DNA of 43,710 nucleotides. Source: Hyphomicrobiaceae bacterium (GTDB lineage Bacteria; Pseudomonadota; Alphaproteobacteria; Rhizobiales; Aestuariivirgaceae). The position numbers and the translations under genes were made by a program. Shown piece after piece: positions 38,850 to 43,710 of the stretch. The notes beneath the pieces were generated by a model. That model had not been told where the DNA came from. It ran no database searches and worked only from the letters and a program-made list of their open reading frames with translations. The stretch lies in NCBI GenBank assembly GCA_900298995.1, contig OMIC01000034.1, positions 1 through 43,710 on the forward strand, written 5' to 3'. Position 1 is the stretch's first letter, and each line of letters opens with the position of its first letter.

Positions 38850-39320
38850 CTATATCCTGCCGCCCAGCATGGGTCCGGTCCGGGTGCCCTTGGAGCTGCG
38901 CAGCAGCATGGCCAGGAACGAGTTATCTTCCCCATAGACGGGCGTCTGGTTGGTGTTGAGGTCGATCACGCGGCCATCCTGAAGCCCATACTGCGCGAAG
39001 CTCTTGACGAGACCTCCCTCGTCAAAACGGATGGCGATCACCTGGCGGTCTGTCTCCTCTGTGAGGAAGCTCTTGCTCACCGTGGTCGAGGTTATGTAGT
39101 AGAAGCTGTCGCCCTTGTACTGGATCGATGCCGTCGTCGATGGCGTTCCGAGGATGCCTTCGACTTCCATCTTGGTCATGCCGGTGTTGATCTGGTTGAA
39201 GGCGCCGGGCTTGGGCATGTAGCCGCGGTGTTCGACTTCCGGCGAGCATCCGGCCAGAAGCAGCAGCAACCCCGCTGCCGCCAACCATGTCGAGGCAAAC
39301 ACCCTGTCGCTCGCTCGCAT
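38850..39320 (-). CDS. bamE: Outer membrane protein assembly factor BamE
   Basis: A 156-residue lipoprotein of the BAM complex, which inserts beta-barrel proteins in the outer membrane. The start at 39320 opens a lipoprotein signal with the lipobox LLAGC (Cys25). The SmpA/OmlA domain follows (NQINTGMTKMEVEGILGTPS, then FYYITSTT). A longer frame to 39395 exists, but its residues precede the signal. The gene is divergent from the cytochrome chaperone gene, an arrangement common in Rhizobiales. Confidence 0.92.
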   Translation of the reverse strand: MRASDRVFASTWLAAAGLLLLLAGCSPEVEHRGYMPKPGAFNQINTGMTKMEVEGILGTPSTTASIQYKGDSFYYITSTTVSKSFLTEETDRQVIAIRFDEGGLVKSFAQYGLQDGRVIDLNTNQTPVYGEDNSFLAMLLRSSKGTRTGPMLGGRI

Positions 39321-39399
39321 CCGACCCAGTACCTGATTCCCACACCGCGCCGACCGTACACGAAACCGCCGCACGCCGTCTTCCGATAGTTGCAATCCA

Positions 39400-39930
39400 A
39401 TGATCCTGAAACGCTTTTTCCAGCGATTCCCGTCTCCGGAGCGAGGCTGTTACGAGGCAATTGTGGCCGCGGCGCGGCATCCGCGCCTCTATGCCGACTG
39501 GGCAGTGCCGGATACGCTCGACGGGCGTTTCGACATGATTGCACTCCACTGCTTCCTGGTGCTGGACAGGCTGAAGGGGGCGGAGCCCGTCTTTCGACAG
39601 GCACTGGTGGACGAGGTGTTCCGTGACATGGACAGGTCTCTTCGTGAAATGGGGGTGGGTGATCTGTCGGTGGGCAAGAAGGTGCGCAAGATGGCCGAGG
39701 TATTCTACGGGCGGGTGGCTGCCTATGACGCAGCGCTGGCCGGGTCGGACGAAAATGAACTTGCCGCAGCCATCGCCCGCAACGTCTTTCCTGATGATCC
39801 CGCCGGCCCGAGCATGCCGGGCGCGCAGCTGCTCGCGGCATTTGTGCGCGGTCAGAGGACCCATCTCGCCGGCCAGACGCCGGCGGCCATTGCGGCAGGC
39901 CGCATCGATTTCAAGGAGCCAGAGCCATGA
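39400..39930 (+). CDS. Ubiquinol-cytochrome c chaperone family protein
   Basis: A 176-residue protein of the CBP3/UQCC1 family, related to the mitochondrial assembly factor for cytochrome b of complex III. Family features are the N-terminal YEAIVAAARHPRLYADWAVPDTLDGRFDMIALHCFLVL, of which the core is ARHPRLY..W.VPDT.DGRFD, and VDEVFRDMDRSLREMGVGD. The bc1 complex genes are not in the window. The 79-base gap to divergent bamE must hold both promoters; I cannot place them. It overlaps the next gene by four bases. Confidence 0.88.
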   Translation: MILKRFFQRFPSPERGCYEAIVAAARHPRLYADWAVPDTLDGRFDMIALHCFLVLDRLKGAEPVFRQALVDEVFRDMDRSLREMGVGDLSVGKKVRKMAEVFYGRVAAYDAALAGSDENELAAAIARNVFPDDPAGPSMPGAQLLAAFVRGQRTHLAGQTPAAIAAGRIDFKEPEP

Positions 39931-40448
39931 AACAGCCCCGGAGCCAGCCTGAATTTTCCCGGCCCCTGCAGGCCGACCGCGTGCCGAAGGCCGGTTCGGA
40001 CGAACGCCTGACGGCTGAGCCAGCCGAATGCCGGGCGCTGGCGGCGCGCATGAAGATACCGGCCATCCATGCCCTGTCTGCCGAGATCCGGGCTACGCCA
40101 TGGCGGGGCGGCGGCATCAAGCTCGAGGGCCATATCACGGCGGACCTCGAGCAGGTGTCGGTCATCAGCCTCGAACCCTTCCGGGAAGCCGTTTCGCTGC
40201 CGGTGTCGCGCTATTTTCTGCCGCCGGGTGCGGCCGCTGAACATCAGGCGGAGGATGACGCCGACCCGATCAGGGATGGCTGGATTGATCTGGGTGAAGT
40301 CGTTGCCGAGACGCTGGCGCTCGATCTTGAGCCCTATCCGCGCAAGCCGGGTGAGGCCTTTGCGGAGCATATCGAGGATGCGCCCGCCTCCGGGTCGGAT
40401 TCTGCCGGGTCGCCCTTTGCGGTCCTGGCCCGCCGCAAGGACGGCTAG
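39927..40448 (+). CDS. DUF177 (YceD-like) protein
   Basis: A 173-residue protein of the DUF177 family, which in plants and bacteria is tied to 23S rRNA accumulation. The conserved core is visible: GGGIKLEGHITADLEQ, DGWIDLGEVVAETLALDLEPYPRKPG. In many bacteria this gene is followed by rpmF (L32) and plsX; here rpmF is absent and plsX follows after 97 bases. The Cys pair usual in the middle of the family (after the 'adleq' strand) is not seen, which is common in alphaproteobacterial members. Coupled by overlap to the upstream chaperone gene. Confidence 0.82.
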   Translation: MKQPRSQPEFSRPLQADRVPKAGSDERLTAEPAECRALAARMKIPAIHALSAEIRATPWRGGGIKLEGHITADLEQVSVISLEPFREAVSLPVSRYFLPPGAAAEHQAEDDADPIRDGWIDLGEVVAETLALDLEPYPRKPGEAFAEHIEDAPASGSDSAGSPFAVLARRKDG

Positions 40449-40474
40449 CCGGGGCGCGGCCCGGGGAGCTTTTT
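40449..40474 (+). terminator. Weak stem-loop with T-run after the DUF177 gene
   Basis: CCGGG (40449-40453) pairs with CCCGG (40460-40464); five T follow at 40470-40474 after a five-base gap. It may reduce read-through into plsX. Confidence 0.35.
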
Positions 40475-40545
40475 GAAATGACTTTGTCGACGCAATCACT
40501 TATGGCATCTGGTCACGCCTTGCCCGGCTTCGCCAGGCGGGTGAG

Positions 40546-41625
40546 GTGGGTCGGACGATTATCGGCAGAGCTTTGAAAAACAACGAACATTTGACCATCG
40601 CGTTGGACGCGATGGGCGGCGATGCCGGACCCGACATCGTGATTCCCGGCGCGGCGCTCGCCGCGGTCCGCCATCCTGAACTCCGCTTCCTCCTGGTCGG
40701 GGACCGCAGCCGCATCACGCCCCTTCTGGAGAGTCACCCCAGGCTCAGGGACCGTGTCGAGATCCGTCATACGGACGTGGCCGTGAGCATGGATGCCAAG
40801 CCGAGCCAGGCCCTGCGTCAGGGCCGCGGCAAGAGCAGCATGTGGCTTGCCATCGACGCGGTGCGCGCGGGCGAAGCTCATGCGGCCGTTTCGGCGGGCA
40901 ATACCGGCGCGCTCATGGCCATGGCACGGTTCATTCTCAAGACACTGCCCGGGATTTCACGCCCGGCGATCGCGGCCATGTGGCCAACGCTGCGCAGCGA
41001 AAGCGTTGTGCTGGATGTTGGCGCCACGATTGGTGCGGATGCCGCGCAACTGGTCGAGTTCGCTGTCATGGGTGAAGCCATGGCGCGCTGCCTGCTGGGT
41101 CTTGAGAAGCCCACGGTGGGCCTGCTCAACGTGGGCGTCGAGGAGATCAAGGGTGTGGAGCAGGTCAAGGAAGCCGGCCGCATCTTGCGCGAGTCCAGGC
41201 TGCCCATGGAGTATGCCGGTTTCGTCGAGGGCGACGACATCGGCAAGGGAACGGTCGATGTCGTCGTGACCGAGGGGTTCACCGGCAACATCGCACTCAA
41301 GGCTGCGGAGGGGACGGCCAAGCAGCTTGTCACCTATCTGAAGCTCTGCCTGTCGCGTACGCTGCTCAGCAGGCTCGGCGCCGCGCTCGCATCGGGCGCC
41401 TTCCGCGCGCTCAAGGACCGGATGGATCCGCGCAAGCATAATGGCGGAGTGTTTCTGGGTCTCGACGGAATCGTGGTGAAGAGCCATGGCGGCACCGACG
41501 CGCTGGGCTTTGCGACAGCGGTCGACGTGGCCGTCGAGGCTGTGCGGACTGGTCTCGTGGGCAAGATCAAGGCCGATGTCGCGCTCATGACCGGAATTCT
41601 CCGGCAATCGGACGCCGACCCATGA
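40546..41625 (+). CDS. plsX: Phosphate acyltransferase PlsX
   Basis: A 359-residue peripheral membrane enzyme that makes acyl-phosphate from acyl-ACP, the first step of phospholipid synthesis with PlsY. Conserved motifs are [45 protein letters not shown] and [14 protein letters not shown]. The start is uncertain: GTG 40546 gives 359 residues, and TTG 40573 ([17 protein letters not shown]) gives 350, nearer the usual length; neither has a strong ribosome binding site. It overlaps fabH by four bases, the usual plsX-fabH coupling. Confidence 0.93.
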   Translation: MGRTIIGRALKNNEHLTIALDAMGGDAGPDIVIPGAALAAVRHPELRFLLVGDRSRITPLLESHPRLRDRVEIRHTDVAVSMDAKPSQALRQGRGKSSMWLAIDAVRAGEAHAAVSAGNTGALMAMARFILKTLPGISRPAIAAMWPTLRSESVVLDVGATIGADAAQLVEFAVMGEAMARCLLGLEKPTVGLLNVGVEEIKGVEQVKEAGRILRESRLPMEYAGFVEGDDIGKGTVDVVVTEGFTGNIALKAAEGTAKQLVTYLKLCLSRTLLSRLGAALASGAFRALKDRMDPRKHNGGVFLGLDGIVVKSHGGTDALGFATAVDVAVEAVRTGLVGKIKADVALMTGILRQSDADP

Positions 41626-42614
41626 CTGTGTCTGGTCGGCAGGTTGTGCGCGCGGTGATTGCGGGTTGTGGTTCGGCTCTGCCGCGCCGTGTCCTGACCA
41701 ATGCAGAGTTGAGCACCATGGTGGACACCAGCGACGAGTGGATCGTCGAACGGTCCGGCATCCATGCGCGTCACATTGCGGGTGAGGGTGAAACCACACG
41801 CTCACTCGGCGCGGAAGCCGCACGTCGCGCGCTCGCCCATGCAGGCATTGGCGTGGAGGAGGTCGATATGATCGTCGTCGCGACCTCGACGCCTGACCTG
41901 ACCTTCCCGGCAACGGCGGCGCTGATCCAGGCCGACCTCGGTGTGCAGAAGGGCGCTGCCTTCGATGTGCAGGCAGTATGCTCCGGGTTCGTCTATGCGC
42001 TGGGTGTGGTGGACGCACTCATCAAGACCGGACAGGCGCGCTGCGCGCTGGTCATCGGCGCCGAGACCTTCTCACGCATCCTTGACTGGACCGATCGCGC
42101 CACCTGCGTGCTGTTCGGCGATGGTGCGGGCGCCATGGTGCTGGTTGCCGAACATCATCCCGATACGCCTGCCAGCCCGGGCCTTCTCGTCACCCGACTG
42201 CACACCGATGGGCGCCAGAATGACAAGCTCTTTGTCGACGGCGGGCCGTCCACGACCGGCACGGTGGGTCATCTCCGCATGGAGGGCCGGGAGGTGTTCA
42301 AGCATGCGGTGGTCAACATCGCGGCCGTTATGGAGGAGGTCATGACGGTGGCAGGGGTGCAGCCCGCCGACGTCGACTGGTTTGTCCCGCATCAGGCGAA
42401 TCGACGGATTCTCGAAGGCACGGCTCGGAAACTCGGAATCCGTGCCGACCGCATCGTCATGACGCTCGACCGCCATGGCAACACCTCGGCCGCCTCAATC
42501 CCGCTCGCCTTCGATCTCGCCGTCAAGGATGGCCGGATCCGCAAGGGCGAACTGGTCCTGTTCGAGGCCATGGGGGGCGGTTTCACCTGGGGCGCGGTTC
42601 TGGCGCGTTTCTGA
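41622..42614 (+). CDS. fabH: Beta-ketoacyl-ACP synthase III
   Basis: A 330-residue enzyme that starts fatty acid synthesis by condensing acetyl-CoA with malonyl-ACP. The catalytic triad is visible: Cys120 in [12 protein letters not shown], His257 in [11 protein letters not shown] and Asn287 in [12 protein letters not shown]. The N-terminal [22 protein letters not shown] is also typical. The start overlaps the plsX stop, and the gene ends 92 bases before ihfA. Confidence 0.96.
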   Translation: MTVSGRQVVRAVIAGCGSALPRRVLTNAELSTMVDTSDEWIVERSGIHARHIAGEGETTRSLGAEAARRALAHAGIGVEEVDMIVVATSTPDLTFPATAALIQADLGVQKGAAFDVQAVCSGFVYALGVVDALIKTGQARCALVIGAETFSRILDWTDRATCVLFGDGAGAMVLVAEHHPDTPASPGLLVTRLHTDGRQNDKLFVDGGPSTTGTVGHLRMEGREVFKHAVVNIAAVMEEVMTVAGVQPADVDWFVPHQANRRILEGTARKLGIRADRIVMTLDRHGNTSAASIPLAFDLAVKDGRIRKGELVLFEAMGGGFTWGAVLARF

Positions 42615-42653
42615 GGCGTCGCCTGTAACCCTTTGAGTCCCCATTATTTCCAG

Positions 42654-42682
42654 TTGACCGCTGGCGGTCTCCCCCTTAGTTT
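42654..42682 (+). promoter_or_regulatory. Candidate promoter of ihfA
   Basis: TTGACC (42654-42659, five of six), a 17-base spacer and TAGTTT (42677-42682, three of six). It lies in the 92-base gap after fabH and would give a short leader to the ATG at 42707. Confidence 0.45.
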
Positions 42683-42706
42683 CTGGGCGATATCAGGGGG
42701 TTCAGA

Positions 42707-43021
42707 ATGGCTGGCAAGACCCTTACCCGCGCCGATCTCAGTGAAGCCGTGCATCGTCAGATTGGCCTGTCGCGTAGCGAGTCTGCCGATCTGGTGAAGA
42801 CCATGCTCGACATGATGTCCGAACACCTCGTGCAAGGTGAGACGGTGAAGCTATCGTCCTTCGGGACTTTCATGATCCGGTCCAAGAAGGGCCGCGTGGG
42901 ACGCAATCCAAAGACGGGCGAGGAAGTGCCGATCACGCCCCGGCGGGTTCTGGTGTTCCGGCCCAGCCAGGTGATGAAGAACGTCATCAACGGGCTGGAG
43001 CGCGGCTCCGACGAGGACTGA
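42707..43021 (+). CDS. ihfA: Integration host factor, alpha subunit
   Basis: A 104-residue DNA-bending protein of the HU/IHF family, acting as a dimer with IhfB in recombination, replication and transcription. Visible features are [23 protein letters not shown] (dimer helices), the [24 protein letters not shown] strand region and the arm with its NPKTGE motif and intercalating Pro. The fabH-ihfA-merR order is typical of alphaproteobacteria and favours the alpha subunit over HU. Confidence 0.94.
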   Translation: MAGKTLTRADLSEAVHRQIGLSRSESADLVKTMLDMMSEHLVQGETVKLSSFGTFMIRSKKGRVGRNPKTGEEVPITPRRVLVFRPSQVMKNVINGLERGSDED

Positions 43022-43047
43022 GCGCGATCGCGGCGTCCGCGCGCCGC

Positions 43048-43066
43048 AGCACCCGGAGGAGGGGTG
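43048..43066 (+). promoter_or_regulatory. Hairpin that holds the ribosome binding site of the MerR gene in its loop
   Basis: GCACCC (43048-43053) pairs with GGGTGC (43061-43066), and the loop GGAGGAG holds the Shine-Dalgarno sequence, 12 bases before the ATG. A second stem lies just upstream (GCGGCG 43030-43035 with CGCCGC 43042-43047). This could expose or time the binding site. Confidence 0.4.
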
Positions 43067-43070
43067 CAGC

Positions 43071-43577
43071 ATGGTGGAAAAATCCCCGGATGCCTTCCGG
43101 ACCATCAGCGAGGCCGCCGATGAGCTCGGCGTACCGCAGCATGTGCTGCGCTTCTGGGAAACGCGGTTCATCCAGATCAAGCCGATGAAACGGGCAGGCG
43201 GACGGCGCTACTACCGTCCGGCCGATGTCGAGCTGCTGAAGGGCATTTGTGGTCTTCTGTACAAGGAAGGCTATACGATCCGCGGGGTCCAGAAGATCCT
43301 GAAAGAGGATGGCGCCTCCTATGTCGCGGGCGTCGGCCGTGGCGACATCGCGCCGCGCAAGCGTGACGACGAGATGGCATCGGCACCCCCGCCCGGGATG
43401 GCCAAGGCTGCGCCGCGTCTGGCCGCGTCGAAGGCGCGGAGCGCCGACAGCGCGCAGGCCCAGCTGCCTCTGGGCGAGGTCAGCCAACTCTCGCATGGTC
43501 ATGCGGAGATGCTGCGGTCCGCGTTGCGTGAGCTGGGCGATGCGCGGAAGCTTCTCGATCCGGCCATGCCGCGCTGA
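43071..43577 (+). CDS. MerR-family transcriptional regulator
   Basis: A 168-residue regulator with an N-terminal MerR DNA-binding domain (about residues 9-75: [22 protein letters not shown], then [19 protein letters not shown]). The C-terminal part is Ala-rich and lacks the effector domain and metal Cys of MerR, so the signal is unknown. The position after ihfA and before tRNA-Pro is conserved across many Rhizobiales, which suggests a housekeeping role. A 6-bp hairpin pair flanks its ribosome binding site. Confidence 0.9.
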   Translation: MVEKSPDAFRTISEAADELGVPQHVLRFWETRFIQIKPMKRAGGRRYYRPADVELLKGICGLLYKEGYTIRGVQKILKEDGASYVAGVGRGDIAPRKRDDEMASAPPPGMAKAAPRLAASKARSADSAQAQLPLGEVSQLSHGHAEMLRSALRELGDARKLLDPAMPR

Positions 43578-43589
43578 GGCGTTGAATAT

Positions 43590-43612
43590 CTCTTCCTCCG
43601 CCCCGGGAAGAG
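43590..43612 (+). terminator. Stem-loop between the MerR gene and tRNA-Pro
   Basis: CTCTTCC (43590-43596) pairs perfectly with GGAAGAG (43606-43612) around a 9-base loop, 13 bases after the MerR stop. No T-run follows. It may end the regulator transcript before the tRNA. Confidence 0.4.
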
Positions 43613-43633
43613 TGCTAGAGCCTGCCGCCGTGT

Positions 43634-43710
43634 CGGAGCGTAGCGCAGCCCGGTAGCGCACTATTCTGGGGGGATAGGGGTCGCTGGTTCGAATCCAGTC
43701 GCTCCGACCA
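43634..43710 (+). tRNA. tRNA-Pro (anticodon GGG)
   Basis: A complete 77-base cloverleaf: acceptor CGGAGCG / CGCTCCG with discriminator A and encoded CCA, D arm GCGC...GCGC, anticodon stem CTATT / GATAG with loop CTGGGGG (anticodon GGG), and T arm GCTGG-TTCGAAT-CCAGT. The CCA is the last base of the window. Confidence 0.95.

Overview
The window is a GC-rich alphaproteobacterial chromosome segment, most likely from the Hyphomicrobiales (Rhizobiales). This is inferred from gene order and protein signatures: a complete 14-gene nuo operon running into birA and rnj, the hemB / ldtR-ldtP / glyA / nrdR-ribDEH-nusB cluster, an Asp-rich (non-zinc type) HemB, a proton pyrophosphatase, and plsX-fabH-ihfA-merR ending at tRNA-Pro. 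I cannot name a genus.

Region 1 (1-2630) is accessory DNA, the right-hand end of one or more integrated elements. It holds the 3' part of an unrecognised gene, a 3' half of a tRNA-Ser-like gene, a complete IS3-family insertion sequence (758-2017) without visible target duplication, a primase-like gene cut off exactly at the IS end, and a 3' half of a tRNA-Asp-like gene followed by a tRNA-type terminator. No integrase is present.

Region 2 (2640-20184) starts with a small HdeA-like periplasmic protein on the minus strand. NADH dehydrogenase (complex I) follows, nuoA to nuoN, tightly packed and often overlapping. An 80-residue two-helix membrane protein of unknown function is translationally coupled between nuoH and nuoI, and NuoL carries a His-rich loop. 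birA and rnj are coupled to the 3' end of the operon.

Region 3 (20234-30596) has parC, an unrecognised PAS-like protein, bpt (N-end rule leucyltransferase), a beta-hydroxyacid dehydrogenase, hemB, the regulator ldtR with its L,D-transpeptidase ldtP, and glyA. LdtP has a long Lys/Ala-rich C-terminal tail, and the adjacent GlyA has a Lys/Arg/Ala-rich N-terminal extension. A 17-bp GAAA-capped hairpin lies between ldtR and ldtP.

Region 4 (30728-37296) is the nrdR-ribD-ribE-ribH-nusB-MFS run, almost all overlapping, then hppA with a textbook terminator. Region 5 (37299-39320, minus strand) holds a small cytochrome c, an amidohydrolase and the lipoprotein BamE. Region 6 (39400-43710, plus strand) holds a ubiquinol-cytochrome c chaperone, a DUF177 protein, plsX, fabH, ihfA, a MerR-type regulator and tRNA-Pro(GGG), whose CCA is the last base of the window.

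Most of the window is ordinary core genome. I did not find a clear new multi-gene system. The best candidates for something undescribed are the NuoH-NuoI small membrane protein, the paired Lys-rich extensions on LdtP and GlyA, the NuoL His loop, the ldtR-ldtP hairpin, and the double tRNA scar at the left edge. All calls are from reading the sequence; no database search or structure prediction was run.
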